Below are positions 30,414-39,572 of a DNA stretch of 51,049 bases, in pieces (the stretch's first letter is position 1; the number at the start of each line of letters is the position of its first letter). The position numbers were made by a program, and so were the translations under genes. The stretch comes from Actinomycetes bacterium (lineage in GTDB: Bacteria; Actinomycetota; Acidimicrobiia; Acidimicrobiales; RAAP-2). The DNA lies in contig JAJXZW010000014.1 in NCBI GenBank assembly GCA_021779855.1, forward strand, positions 1 through 51,049, read 5' to 3'. The notes beneath the pieces were generated by a model. That model had not been told where the DNA came from, searched no databases, and saw nothing but the letters and a program-made list of their open reading frames with translations.

Positions 30414-31321
30414 AGCGCGAGCTCGACCCCGGTCAGGGCGCCGAGCGCCTCGGCCAGCCGCTCGCCCAGGCCCTCGCTCGTCGCCCGGCGCGGCGGGCGC
30501 ACCAGGGTCGCGGGCCCGACGAGACCCCAGGGTCCGGCCGGGCCGTAGTAGGCGCCGTTGCCCGCCTCGGGGCTGGTGAGCGCGACGAGCAGGGGCTCGG
30601 CGCCCCAGTCGACCTCCTGGTGGGGGAGCCACCGGGCCTCGAGCAGGCTGCGCCGCGGTCGCGGGCGCCCGACGCTGGACCCCGCGCTGAAGAGCCCGGT
30701 GCGCACGTAGCCCGGGTGCGCGGCGAGCGAGGCGAGGTCCACGCCCGCCGCCCCGGCCCGCGCGGCCAGCCACAGCGCGAGCACCAGGTCGGCCAGCTTG
30801 GACTGGGCGTAGGCGCGGAAGGGCCGGTACCGGCGCGTGGCCTGGAGGTCGTCGAGGTCGAGGCGGCCCACGTGGGCCGCGCTCGAGCTCATCCACCCGA
30901 CCCGGGCGCCCCCGGCACCGGTGAGCAGGGGGACCAGGCGCGCGGTGAGGGCGTAGTGGCCGGCGACGTTGGTGGCGAACTGCAGCTCCAGGCCGTCGAC
31001 GGTCTCGGTCCGCCGGCGCGGGCGCATCACGCCGGCGTTGTTCGCGAGCAGGTGGAGCGGCCGGCCCTCGTCGAGCAGCCCCCCGGCGAAGCGCGCCACC
31101 GAGGCGAGGTCGGCCAGGTCGAGCGCGCGCACCTCGAGCCGCGCCTCGGGGTGGGCCCCGCGGATGAGCGCCGCGGCGCGCTCGCCGCGCTCGGGCGAGC
31201 GCACCGCGAGCACGACCTCGGCCCCGGCGCCGGCCAGGCGCCGGGCGACCTCGAGGCCCAGCCCGCCGCTCGCGCCGGTGACGACCGCGCGCCGTCCGCC
31301 CTGGGGGGGTACCTCGTACAC
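30410..31321 (-). CDS. Short-chain dehydrogenase/reductase
   Basis: 303 residues from GTG 31321, 4 nt after the acyl-CoA dehydrogenase stop. Classical SDR: cofactor motif TGASGGLG (about 15-22), LLANNAGVM, catalytic serine region WMSSSAAHVG and Y-x-x-x-K as YAQSK. The insertion between strand 5 and the catalytic Tyr and the long C-terminus resemble retinol dehydrogenase/WWOX-like SDRs. NADP use is suggested by VRSPERG after strand 2. Probably in one operon with the upstream acyl-CoA dehydrogenase. Confidence 0.85.
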   Translation of the reverse strand: MYEVPPQGGRRAVVTGASGGLGLEVARRLAGAGAEVVLAVRSPERGERAAALIRGAHPEARLEVRALDLADLASVARFAGGLLDEGRPLHLLANNAGVMRPRRRTETVDGLELQFATNVAGHYALTARLVPLLTGAGGARVGWMSSSAAHVGRLDLDDLQATRRYRPFRAYAQSKLADLVLALWLAARAGAAGVDLASLAAHPGYVRTGLFSAGSSVGRPRPRRSLLEARWLPHQEVDWGAEPLLVALTSPEAGNGAYYGPAGPWGLVGPATLVRPPRRATSEGLGERLAEALGALTGVELAL

Positions 31322-31325
31322 CGGG

Positions 31326-32549
31326 TCAGGCGGCCGGGGGTTCCTTGGGCAGGCCCAGGACGCGCTCGCCGACGATGTTGCGCTGGATCTCGGCGGTGCC
31401 GCCCCAGATCGTCTCGGAGCGGGAGAAGAAGAACGAGCCCTGGAGCTCGCTGACCGGATAGTCGGCCCGGCCCCGTCGGGGGGCGGCCCCGGTGCCGGGG
31501 TCGCTCGAACCGGTGAGCACCTGGCCGGCCATGCCCAGGATGTCGATCGCGAGGTTCGTGACCTCGCGGTGGGCCTCGGACCAGAACATCTTGTTGCACG
31601 CCCCGAGCCGGGCCGCCTCGTGGGTGCCGCGCAGGCCGTCGGTGAGCGAGCGGTAGCCGTTGACCTCCATGATCTTGACCTTGGACCACGCGCGCACCAG
31701 GGCGTCGCGCACCCGGCGGTCCTCGGCGCGCCCGACGCGCCGGGTCTCGGCGACGATCGACTCCCACTCGCGCAGGAACCGGCGGTAGCTCGTCGTCGCC
31801 GACGAGCCCCGCTCGAAGCCGAGGGTGGTCATGGCCACCTTCCAGCCGTTGTTCACCCCGCCGACCACGTTCTGCGCGGGACAGCGGGCGTCGGTGAAGA
31901 AGACCTCGTTGAACTCGGCCGTGCCGTCGACCTGGGTGATCGGGCGCACCTCGATCCCGGGCTGGTGCATCGGCACGAGCAGGTAGCTGATCCCGGCGTG
32001 CTTGGGGGCGGCGGGGTCGGTCCGGGTGAGCAGGAACACGAAGTCGGCGTGTTGGGCCTGGGTCGTCCAGACCTTCTGGCCGTTGATGACCCACTCGTCG
32101 CCGTCGAGGGTGGCCGAGGTCGCGAGGCTCGCGAGGTCGCTGCCGGCGTCGGGCTCGGAGAAGCCCTGGCACCAGGCGATCTCCCCGCGCAGGATGCCGG
32201 GGATGAAGCGGGCCTTCTGCTCCTCGGTGCCCCACTGCAACAGGGTCGGCCCGACCAGGGTGTCCCCGAAGAAGTCGGCCCGCATGGGGGCGTTGGCGCG
32301 GGCGAACTCCTCGTTCACAACGACCTGGCGCATGAGGTCGAGGCCCTTGCCGCCGTACTCGGCCGGCCAGCCGGCGCAGATCCACCCCCCCGCGTAGAGC
32401 CTCTCGATCCAGGCGGCGACGAAGGCCCGGCGCTCGTCGGGGGTCATCGAGAAGCCCGGCTCGAACCAGCCCGCGGGGAGGTTCTCCTCCAGCCAGGCCC
32501 GGACCTCCGCGCGGTAGGCCTCGGCCTCGGGGGGGTAGGTGAGATCCAT
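31326..32549 (-). CDS. Acyl-CoA dehydrogenase
   Basis: 407 residues from ATG 32549 (TACGCT 6 nt upstream). Flavoprotein that introduces a double bond into acyl-CoA. Seen: WCQGFSEPDAGSDLASLATSATLDGDEWVINGQKVWTTQAQHADFVFLLTRTDP (FAD/substrate-binding middle domain), and IWGGTAEIQRNIVGERVLGLP at the C-terminus. In place of the canonical catalytic Glu the C-terminal residues ETIWGGTAEIQ indicate the FadE-type subgroup common in actinobacterial sterol and long-chain acyl degradation. Substrate unknown. Confidence 0.88.
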   Translation of the reverse strand: MDLTYPPEAEAYRAEVRAWLEENLPAGWFEPGFSMTPDERRAFVAAWIERLYAGGWICAGWPAEYGGKGLDLMRQVVVNEEFARANAPMRADFFGDTLVGPTLLQWGTEEQKARFIPGILRGEIAWCQGFSEPDAGSDLASLATSATLDGDEWVINGQKVWTTQAQHADFVFLLTRTDPAAPKHAGISYLLVPMHQPGIEVRPITQVDGTAEFNEVFFTDARCPAQNVVGGVNNGWKVAMTTLGFERGSSATTSYRRFLREWESIVAETRRVGRAEDRRVRDALVRAWSKVKIMEVNGYRSLTDGLRGTHEAARLGACNKMFWSEAHREVTNLAIDILGMAGQVLTGSSDPGTGAAPRRGRADYPVSELQGSFFFSRSETIWGGTAEIQRNIVGERVLGLPKEPPAA

Positions 32550-32555
32550 GGGAGA

Positions 32556-32561
32556 AGCGTA
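32556..32561 (-). promoter_or_regulatory. -10 hexamer TACGCT, leaderless-type
   Basis: On the minus strand TACGCT is followed by TCTCCC and the ATG of the acyl-CoA dehydrogenase at 32549. Confidence 0.5.
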
Positions 32562-32618
32562 CCCAGCCCCCCAGCCCCCGGCGGAGCCATTTGTGCCCTG
32601 GTCGGGCGGTGGGCGAGA

Positions 32619-34016
32619 ATGGTGGACCGCCGACGAAAGCGACCCGTGCCCCGCTCCTTGCGCCAGACCATCGACGAGACCCGCGCGTCGTGGGAGCGCA
32701 GCCGGCGCCTCAGCGTCCCCGAGCCGGTCCCGGCCCGGCCCCCCGCCCCGGGCGGACTGCGGGTGGCCTACCTGCTCTACCGGGGCAACCCCCAGTGCGG
32801 GGGCCAGGGCGTCTACACCCGGCACCTCACCCGCGAGCTGGTGGCGCTCGGTCACAGCGTCGAGGTCTTCTCGGGCCCGCCGTGGCCGATCCTCGACGAG
32901 GGGGTGGGCTTCACCCCGGTGCGCTCGCTCGACCTCTACCGCGACCCCGACCCCTTCCGGATCCCCCACCCGCGCGAGTTCACCTCGCTCGCCGACCTGG
33001 CCGAGTTCGCGGTCATGCTCAGCGCCGGCTTCGGCGAGCCCCTGGCCTTCTCCTGGCGGGTCGCCGCGCTGCTCCGGGGCCGGCGCCGCGACTTCGACAT
33101 CGTCCACGACGACCAGTGCATCGGCTCGGGGATCCTCGCCCTGCACCGTCGCGGCTGGCCCCTGCTCGAGACGCTGCACCACCCCATCACCGTCGACCGC
33201 TCGATCGCCCTCGACCACGCGTCCGGCTGGCGCCAGCGGCTCACGACCCGCCGGTGGTTCGGCTTCTTGCGCATGCAGACGCGGGTCGCGCGACGCCTCC
33301 CGGCGATCCTCACGGTCTCGCACAACTCGCGCGCGGACATCCACGACCAGCTCGGCGTCGCGCTCGATCGCGTCACGGTGGTGCCGGTGGGGGTCGACCA
33401 CACCGTGTTCCGGCCGCACCAGGACGTCGTGAAGCGCCCCGGCCGCCTCATGGTCACGACGAGCTCCGACGTGCCCATGAAGGGTCTCGTCCCCCTGCTG
33501 GAGGCCGTCGCCAAGCTGCGCGTCGAGCGGCCCCTCGAGCTGGTGGTCATCGGCCGGCCCCGGCCCGGCGGGCGGGTCGCCACGGCGCTCGCGCGCCTCG
33601 GCCTCGAGGACCTCGTGACGACGGTCTCGGGCGTGAGCGACGAGGCGCTGGCCCGGCTCTACGGCGAGGCCGAGGTGGCGATCGTGCCCAGCCTCTACGA
33701 GGGCTTCTCCCTGCCGGCCATCGAGGCGATGGCCTGCGCGGTTCCGGTCGTGGCCACGACCGGGGGGGCCCTGCCCGAGGTGGTGGGCCCCGACGGCGAG
33801 GCCGCCCTGCTCGTCGAGCCCAACGACCCCGACGCCCTCGTCGGGGCGATCCGCCGGCTCCTCGACGACCCGTCGCTGCGCGCCGCGATGGGCGCGCGGG
33901 GCCGGGCACGGGTGATGGCCCGCTTCACCTGGCAGGTGACCGCCCGGGGGACGGCGGCCTGCTACGACGCGATCCTGCGTGGCGCGCCGCTGCCCGAGTC
34001 GATGGTCTTCGACTGA
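32619..34016 (+). CDS. GT4-family glycosyltransferase
   Basis: About 465 residues. GT-B enzyme with N-terminal acceptor domain (LRVAYLLYRGNPQCGGQGVYTRHLTRELVALGHSVEVFSG, G-G-x-G loop) and C-terminal donor domain including VVPVGVDHTVF, LMVTTSSDVPMKGLVPLLEA and the E-x7-E motif in VPSLYEGFSLPAIEAMACAVPVVATTGGALPE. It transfers a sugar from a nucleotide donor to an unknown acceptor. Start uncertain: ATG 32619 is given, GTG 32646 is an alternative; TTGTGC (32591) and GAGAAT (32615) are a possible promoter with 18-nt spacer, which would favour 32646. First of a three-gene coupled operon. Confidence 0.85.
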   Translation: MVDRRRKRPVPRSLRQTIDETRASWERSRRLSVPEPVPARPPAPGGLRVAYLLYRGNPQCGGQGVYTRHLTRELVALGHSVEVFSGPPWPILDEGVGFTPVRSLDLYRDPDPFRIPHPREFTSLADLAEFAVMLSAGFGEPLAFSWRVAALLRGRRRDFDIVHDDQCIGSGILALHRRGWPLLETLHHPITVDRSIALDHASGWRQRLTTRRWFGFLRMQTRVARRLPAILTVSHNSRADIHDQLGVALDRVTVVPVGVDHTVFRPHQDVVKRPGRLMVTTSSDVPMKGLVPLLEAVAKLRVERPLELVVIGRPRPGGRVATALARLGLEDLVTTVSGVSDEALARLYGEAEVAIVPSLYEGFSLPAIEAMACAVPVVATTGGALPEVVGPDGEAALLVEPNDPDALVGAIRRLLDDPSLRAAMGARGRARVMARFTWQVTARGTAACYDAILRGAPLPESMVFD

Positions 34017-34729
34017 TGCTGACCGCCCGCTACGACCGGCTCGGCCTGCGCCCCGGCGACGCGGTGCTCGACCTCGGCTGCGGCTTCGGGCGCCACGCCT
34101 TCGAGGCGGCCCGCCGCGGGGCCAGCGTGGTGGCCCTCGACGCCGGGCGCGCCGAGGTCGACGGCGTGCTCGCGACCTTCGTCGCGATGGCCGAGGCCGG
34201 CGAGCTCGTCGCGGGCTCGGCCCACGCGGCGGTCGTCCAGGGCGACGCCCTGGCGCTGCCCTTCCCCGACGGGGCCTTCGACCGGGTGATCTGCTCGGAG
34301 GTGCTCGAGCACATCCCCGACGACCGCGCGGCGATGGCCGAGCTCGCCCGCGTGCTGCGTCCCGGGGGCACCATGGCGATCACCGTCCCGCGCTTCTTCC
34401 CCGAGCTCGTGAACTGGGCGCTCTCGGACGAGTACCACAACGTGCCCGGCGGCCACGTGCGGATCTACCGGCGCGCGGTGCTCCTCGAGCGCCTCGGGGG
34501 CGCCGGCCTCGTGCCCTACGCCCGCCACCACGCCCACGGGCTGCACAGCCCGTACTGGTGGCTCAAGTGCCTGGTGGGAACGTCGAACGAGGACCACCCG
34601 GCCGTCAAGGCCTACCACCGCCTCCTCGTGTGGGACATCACGAAGCGGCCCCCCCTCACCCGGGCCGCCGAGGCCGTGCTGTCGCCGGTCATGGGCAAGT
34701 CCCTCGTCTACTACCTGCGCAAGCCGTGA
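34016..34729 (+). CDS. Class I SAM-dependent methyltransferase
   Basis: 237 residues; the ATG overlaps the preceding TGA (TGATG). SAM-binding motif I AVLDLGCGFGRHAFEAARRGASVVALD, post-I ALALPFPDGAFDRVICSEVLEHIPDDRAAMAELARVLRPGG, the Methyltransf_11 pattern. The C-terminal part is long and aromatic (HHAHGLHSPYWWLKCLVGTSNEDHPAVKAYHRLLVWDI), unlike quinone methyltransferases, suggesting a sugar or lipid-linked substrate together with the neighbouring glycosyltransferase. Confidence 0.85.
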   Translation: MLTARYDRLGLRPGDAVLDLGCGFGRHAFEAARRGASVVALDAGRAEVDGVLATFVAMAEAGELVAGSAHAAVVQGDALALPFPDGAFDRVICSEVLEHIPDDRAAMAELARVLRPGGTMAITVPRFFPELVNWALSDEYHNVPGGHVRIYRRAVLLERLGGAGLVPYARHHAHGLHSPYWWLKCLVGTSNEDHPAVKAYHRLLVWDITKRPPLTRAAEAVLSPVMGKSLVYYLRKP

Positions 34730-35808
34730 CCACGACCGACGCCCTCTTCGCGGTGCCCGGCGTCCTGAGCGCCGAGGAGCTCGCGCGCACCGCGCGCTTC
34801 GTCGCCGACTGCCAGGCGCCCGACGGCCAGATCCCCTGGTACCCGGGGGGCCACTGCGACCCCTGGAACCACGTCGAGGCCGCGATGGCCCTCACCGTCG
34901 CCGGCCACCACGAGGCGGCGCGCGCCGCCTACCGGTGGCTCGCGCGCGCCCAGCTGGGCGACGGCAGCTGGTTCAACTACTACCTCGGCGAGCGCGTGCG
35001 CGACGCCCGGCTCGACACCAACGTCTGCGCCTACGTCGCGGTGGGGGTGTTCCACCACCTCCTCGCGACCGGTGACGAGGCGCTCGCCGCCGAGCTCTGG
35101 CCCACGATCGAGCGGGCCGTCGACTTCGTGCTGGCCCACCAGCGTCCCGACGGCACGGTCACGTGGTCCCGCGACGCCCAGGGCCGCAGCGAGGGCTACG
35201 CCCTGCTCGCGGGGTCGTCGTCGGTCTTCCTCTCGGTGCGCTGCGCGGCGACGCTCGCGCGCGCGCTCGGGCGCGAGCGGCCCGACTGGCTCGTGGCGGC
35301 CGGGCGGCTCGGCCACGCGATCGCCCACCACCCGGGCGCCTTCGCGCCGAAGAACGAGTTCGCCATGGACTGGTACTACCCGGTCCTCGGCGGCGCGCTC
35401 ACCGGTGAGCGCGCCGCCGAGCGACTCGAGGGAGGCGCGGAGCGCCACGTCCTGGAGGGCCTCGGGGTGCGCTGCGTGTCGACCAACGACTGGGTGACCG
35501 CGGCCGAGACGGCGGAGTGCGCGCTGGCCCTCGACGCGACCGGCGCGACGAACCGCGCGCTCGAGCTCCTCGCCCTCACCTCGCGCCACCGGCGCGAGGA
35601 CGGCGCCTACTGGACGGGCCTCGCCTACCCCGGGGCGGTCACCTTCCCCCACCGCGAGGTCACCACCTACACCGCGGCGGCGGTGCTGCTCGCCGCCGAC
35701 GCCCTCACCTCGCGTACCGGCGCCGCGGGGCTCTTCCGCCACGACGAGTCCCCCCTCGCGCCGGTCGAGGACCTCGCCGAGCCCGGCTGCGCCGCCCGAC
35801 GCGCCTAG
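34726..35808 (+). CDS. Alpha/alpha-toroid protein (prenyltransferase/squalene cyclase-like fold)
   Basis: 360 residues from GTG 34726, overlapping the preceding stop (GTGA). Repeated helical hairpins with Q-x-x-DG-x-x-W-type turns: FVADCQAPDGQIPWYPGGHCDPWNHVEAAMAL, WLARAQLGDGSWFNYYLG, VLAHQRPDGTVTW and HRREDGAYWTGLAYPG. This resembles alpha/alpha-toroid proteins annotated as prenyltransferases or cyclases, but the DxDD of cyclases and the zinc site of prenyltransferases are not evident. Conserved D/H/W residues in the turns suggest glycan or lipid binding. Probably acts in the same pathway as the glycosyltransferase and methyltransferase. Confidence 0.7.
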   Translation: MTTTDALFAVPGVLSAEELARTARFVADCQAPDGQIPWYPGGHCDPWNHVEAAMALTVAGHHEAARAAYRWLARAQLGDGSWFNYYLGERVRDARLDTNVCAYVAVGVFHHLLATGDEALAAELWPTIERAVDFVLAHQRPDGTVTWSRDAQGRSEGYALLAGSSSVFLSVRCAATLARALGRERPDWLVAAGRLGHAIAHHPGAFAPKNEFAMDWYYPVLGGALTGERAAERLEGGAERHVLEGLGVRCVSTNDWVTAAETAECALALDATGATNRALELLALTSRHRREDGAYWTGLAYPGAVTFPHREVTTYTAAAVLLAADALTSRTGAAGLFRHDESPLAPVEDLAEPGCAARRA

Positions 35809-36437
35809 CCCGGGGCGAGGAGGACCCGGAGGGAGCCGACGGCCGCGCGCTCGACGAAGCCCGAGCGGAGCGCGTCGAGGTAGATCTCGTAGGGCGGGCG
35901 GCCGCCGTCGGCGGGGTCGGGGAAGACGTCGTGGATGAGGAGGAGCCCCCCGGGGACGACCTTGGGGGTCCAGGAGCGATGGTCGGCCCAGGCGACGGCC
36001 TCCCCGTGGCCCCCGTCGATGAAGAGCAGGTCGAGGGGCTGGGCCAGGTGGCGCGCGACGAGGGCGGACTCGCCGACGATCCCGACGACGCTGGCCTCGA
36101 GCCCGGCGTCGGCGATGGTGCGCTGCCAGTGGGGGAGGGTGTTGACCCGCCCGTCGCGCGGGTCGACGAGCTCGGGGTCGAAGTGCTCCCAGCCCGGCTG
36201 GGTCTCCTCGCTGCCGCGGTGGTGGTCGAGCGAGTAGAGGAGCGACCCCGTGGCCTCGGCGGCGAGCCCGAGGTAGAGCGCGGACTTGCCGCACCACGCG
36301 CCGACCTCGAGCCAGGTCCCCCCGGGGCGCGCGCGGCCGAGTCGCTCGGCGTGCTCGGCCAGGGCGAGGCCCTCGTCCTCGGGCATGAAGCCCTTGGTGG
36401 CGCGGGCCCGCGCGAGGAGGTCGTCGCGCCGGCTCAC
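35805..36437 (-). CDS. SAM-dependent methyltransferase (Methyltransf_24 type)
   Basis: 210 residues from GTG 36437. Rossmann methyltransferase with motif I GGTWLEVGAWCGKSALYLG, LLYSLDHHRGSEE, a metal-type motif LDLLFIDGGHGEAVAWADHRSWTPKVVPGGLLLIHDVF (D-x-x-x-x-D-G-x-H) typical of CmcI/TylF-like enzymes. The substrate may be a sugar hydroxyl. It converges on the alpha-toroid gene (4-nt overlap), so it sits beside the GT4/methyltransferase cluster, while its start overlaps the GDT1-like gene stop (GTGA), so it is transcribed with pepN and the transporter. Confidence 0.8.
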   Translation of the reverse strand: MSRRDDLLARARATKGFMPEDEGLALAEHAERLGRARPGGTWLEVGAWCGKSALYLGLAAEATGSLLYSLDHHRGSEETQPGWEHFDPELVDPRDGRVNTLPHWQRTIADAGLEASVVGIVGESALVARHLAQPLDLLFIDGGHGEAVAWADHRSWTPKVVPGGLLLIHDVFPDPADGGRPPYEIYLDALRSGFVERAAVGSLRVLLAPG

Positions 36438-37024
36438 CGCACCGCCTGGACGAGCGAGTAGATCCCGAAGCCCAGAAAGACGAGCCCGCCGAGCCGGCGG
36501 ATCCGGGTCAGGGGCACGCGGCGCTCGAGGGCGCGGCCCCCGTAGGCGCCGGCGAAGGCCACGGCCACCAGGGCGATCGACGAGGCGAGGAAGACCCCGA
36601 CGGGCGAGTGGGTGTGGGCGGTGAAGGTGAGGGCCTGGACCTGGGTGAGGTCGCCGAACTCGGCGAGGAAGATCACCCCGAACGCGGTGGCGGCCTCGCG
36701 CAACGCCCCGTCACGGCGCTCTCGGACCCCCTCGGCCTCGCCGGCCGCCTCGGCCGCCTCCCCCCTCGAGATGAGCAGGTAGAGCGCGCCGCCGAGGAAC
36801 AGGACGGTCACCACGATCTCTCGCGCGCGCGTGGGCAAGAGGGTGACCAGGCCGCCGGCGGTGACGGCGATGGCCATCTGGACGACGAAGGCCGCCGACG
36901 CGCCGGACGCCACCGGGAGGGGCCGGCTGCGCGCGGCCATCACGATGGTCGCGATCATCGTCTTGTCGGGCAGCTCCAGCAACAGCATCGCCGCGGCGAC
37001 GGCGAGGAAGGTGCCCGGGGTCAC
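36434..37024 (-). CDS. GDT1/TMEM165 (UPF0016) family cation transporter
   Basis: 196 residues, six helices. The two family signatures are E-L-P-D-K-T (residues 17-22, ELPDKTMIATIV) and E-F-G-D-L-T-Q (about 121-127), spaced symmetrically by a charged cytoplasmic loop rich in E and A. Family members export or take up Mn2+ and Ca2+. Here P replaces the usual G in the first E-x-G-D-K motif and L replaces K/R in the second. Starts 5 nt after the pepN stop, so probably in one operon with it. Confidence 0.85.
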   Translation of the reverse strand: MTPGTFLAVAAAMLLLELPDKTMIATIVMAARSRPLPVASGASAAFVVQMAIAVTAGGLVTLLPTRAREIVVTVLFLGGALYLLISRGEAAEAAGEAEGVRERRDGALREAATAFGVIFLAEFGDLTQVQALTFTAHTHSPVGVFLASSIALVAVAFAGAYGGRALERRVPLTRIRRLGGLVFLGFGIYSLVQAVR

Positions 37025-37028
37025 CGCG

Positions 37029-39533
37029 CTAGAACTGGCGCCGTATCGCCTCGGCGAAGGCCACCCCGACCCACATGCGCTCGACCAGCTGGGGCACCGT
37101 CGCCGGGTAGCCGCCGACGACCGGGTGGGCGAGATGGAAGGCGGCGACCTCCTCGGCGAAGGCCCGGTCGGCGACGAAGGTCGGGATGCTCATCGCCATG
37201 CGGGCGTGCATGTTCGCCGGGAACCGCTTGACCCCGTCGTCCCAGCGGCCGGTCATGTAGCGCCACACCGCCGGACCCGTGGTGGGGTTGGCGGTGAGGG
37301 CGGCGAGCACGATCGCACCGTCCTGGGCGCGGAACTCGTCGAAGGCGCGCCGGGCCGCGTCGAGGGCGACGCGCTCCTCGGAGAAGCCGCCCAGGGTGAG
37401 CAGGTAGCGCATCTCCTCCTGGGGGGTGGGGGCGGAGGCGGAGCGCTCGAGGAACGTCTCGTAGTCGCCCGGCCGGTCGAGCGACGCGACGATGCGCAGC
37501 AGGGTGGCCGCGAGGTCGCCCTCGAGGTCGTTGGCCTCGAAGCGGCGCGCCGCCTCGGCCTGGATGGCCCCGTCCTGGCACAGGCCGCCGAGGATCCGGA
37601 TGAGGGCCGCGCGCATGCGCGGGGTGAGCTCGTCCTCGCCCGCGACCGGGTCCCAGCCCAGCCGGGCGAAGTGGGGCTCGACGACCGCGCGGACCTGGGC
37701 GACGAAGTCGGCCCGCTGGTCCTCGCGCAGCGCTCGGCGGGTCATGTCGAGGGCCGAGGCGACCGCCTCCCACGAGGTGGCGTCGACCTGGTCGCCCAGG
37801 GACGAGATGACGAGGCGGTACTGGTCCCAGGTCGACCGGCCGGCGAAGAGGGCGGCCCAGCTGTCGTCGACGAGGGTGGTCCGCTCGAGGTCGTCGAGGG
37901 AGGGGACGTGCGGGGCGAGGGCCGAGAGCTCGGCCTGTCCGTAGCGGGTGCGGAAGCAGCCCCACCCGCCGGCGTTGGCGACGACCGGGGGCGCGTCGAC
38001 GACCGCGATCGGGGCCTCGGCGAGCAGGTGGCGACTCCACGCCCCGCCGGCGACCGAGCGGGTCGCTATCGGCACGAGCCAGTGGTCGCCGATCCGGCTG
38101 TCGGCGGTCCGAGGGGCGTAGCTGAAGGGCTGCTGGGTGAGGGTCCCGTCCGCGTAGGTCACGAGCGGGTGGCCGCCCTGGAGGATCCAGGTGTTCATCA
38201 CCTGGCGCACCGGCTGGCCCGAGGCGCCCTCGAGGGCGTCCCAGAGGTCGGTCGTGGTGGCGTTGGCGTACCGGTGCTGGGCGACGTAGGCGCGGATCCC
38301 GTCGCGGAAGGTCTCGGCGCCGAGGTACTGCTCGAGCATGCGCAGCACCGACGCGCCCTTCTCGTAGGTGAGCACGTCGAACATGCCCTGGGTGTCGTCG
38401 GGCGAGACCACCTCGTACTCGATCGGCCGGGTCGAGGAGAGGCCGTCGATCGACAGGGCCAGGTCGCGCATGACGTTCTGGCCGGGCCAGGTCTTCCACG
38501 CGGGACGGAAGGCGTCGGTGCACAGTAACTGCATGAAGGTGGCGAAGGCCTCGTTGAGCCAGATCCCCTCCCACCACTCCATGGTCACGAGGTTGCCGAA
38601 CCACTGGTGGGCGAGCTCGTGGTGGACGACCTCCACCACGCGCTCCCGCTCGGCGTGCGACGCCGTCGCGGGGTCGACCAGCAGGGCCGTCTCGCGGTAG
38701 GTGACGCACCCCAGGTTCTCCATGGCGCCGTTGGCGAAGTCGGGGATGGCGATCATGTCGAGCTTGTCCCCGGGGTAGGGCGTGCCGAAGTAGTCGGCGA
38801 ACCAGCGCAGGCAGAACTCACCGGCCTCGAGGGCCAGCTCGCCCAGGTGGACCTTGCCCTTGGGGGCGACGACGCGCAGGGGCACCCCGTCGACGTCACG
38901 CGTGCGCGACTCCTCGAAGGGCCCGATGACCCACGCGACGAGGTAGGTCGACATCGCCATCGTGGGGGCGAAGGCGAGGGCCCGTTGGCCGTTGCCGAGG
39001 TCGACGTCGCTCGTGACCGGTGAATTGGAGTAGGCGGACAGGTGAGCGGGGATGGTCAGGTTGACCTGGTAGGTGGCCTTGAAGACGGGCTCGTCCCAGC
39101 AGGGGAAGGCCCGGCGGGCGTCGGAGTGCTCGAACTGGGTCGTGCCGATGACCTGGGCGACGCCGTCGGCGTCGACGTAGGTCGAGCGGTAGAAGCCGTC
39201 CAGCCCGTCGCGGATGGCGCCGGTGTAGGCGATCTCCAGGGTGGCCGGCCCGACGGGCAGGGGCTCGTCGAAGGTGAAGGTGGCGGTCTCGTACGTCTCG
39301 TCCAAGCGCAGCGCGCTCGAGCGCCGTGACGCCTCGCCCGAGCGCACGGTGGCCGGGTCGAGGGCCAGCTCGGCGGCGTGCAGCGTGAGCTCGGAGGTCG
39401 CGGTGGCGACGGTCACGTCGACCTCGACCCGGCCCACGAAGGTGAACGTCTCGAAGTCGGGGGTGATGAAGATGCGGTAGGCGGAGGGGACGACGTCGCG
39501 ACCCAGGCGGTAGGGATTCTTCGTTGTGCTCAC
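37029..39533 (-). CDS. pepN: M1-family aminopeptidase (PepN-like)
   Basis: 834 residues from GTG 39533. Zinc metallopeptidase: GAMEN exopeptidase motif (269-273), HExxH as H305-E306-L307-A308-H309 and third ligand E328 (HHELAHQWFGNLVTMEWWEGIWLNEAF). The N-terminal beta domain and the C-terminal ERAP1-type helical domain (GCFRTRYGQAELSALAPH...) are present. Cytoplasmic removal of N-terminal residues from peptides. TAGGGT lies 8 nt upstream; the 39-bp divergent gap to the kinase gene holds both promoters. First gene of pepN-GDT1-methyltransferase. Confidence 0.9.
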   Translation of the reverse strand: MSTTKNPYRLGRDVVPSAYRIFITPDFETFTFVGRVEVDVTVATATSELTLHAAELALDPATVRSGEASRRSSALRLDETYETATFTFDEPLPVGPATLEIAYTGAIRDGLDGFYRSTYVDADGVAQVIGTTQFEHSDARRAFPCWDEPVFKATYQVNLTIPAHLSAYSNSPVTSDVDLGNGQRALAFAPTMAMSTYLVAWVIGPFEESRTRDVDGVPLRVVAPKGKVHLGELALEAGEFCLRWFADYFGTPYPGDKLDMIAIPDFANGAMENLGCVTYRETALLVDPATASHAERERVVEVVHHELAHQWFGNLVTMEWWEGIWLNEAFATFMQLLCTDAFRPAWKTWPGQNVMRDLALSIDGLSSTRPIEYEVVSPDDTQGMFDVLTYEKGASVLRMLEQYLGAETFRDGIRAYVAQHRYANATTTDLWDALEGASGQPVRQVMNTWILQGGHPLVTYADGTLTQQPFSYAPRTADSRIGDHWLVPIATRSVAGGAWSRHLLAEAPIAVVDAPPVVANAGGWGCFRTRYGQAELSALAPHVPSLDDLERTTLVDDSWAALFAGRSTWDQYRLVISSLGDQVDATSWEAVASALDMTRRALREDQRADFVAQVRAVVEPHFARLGWDPVAGEDELTPRMRAALIRILGGLCQDGAIQAEAARRFEANDLEGDLAATLLRIVASLDRPGDYETFLERSASAPTPQEEMRYLLTLGGFSEERVALDAARRAFDEFRAQDGAIVLAALTANPTTGPAVWRYMTGRWDDGVKRFPANMHARMAMSIPTFVADRAFAEEVAAFHLAHPVVGGYPATVPQLVERMWVGVAFAEAIRRQF

Positions 39534-39541
39534 GGGTGGCC

Positions 39542-39566
39542 ACCCTATTGCCAAATCCTCTACGCT
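39542..39566. promoter_or_regulatory. Divergent -10 boxes for pepN and the kinase gene
   Basis: Minus strand TAGGGT (39542-39547) is 8 nt before the pepN GTG; plus strand TACGCT (39561-39566) is 6 nt before the GTG at 39573. Both genes appear leaderless or nearly so. Confidence 0.5.
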
Positions 39567-39572
39567 CGCCAG

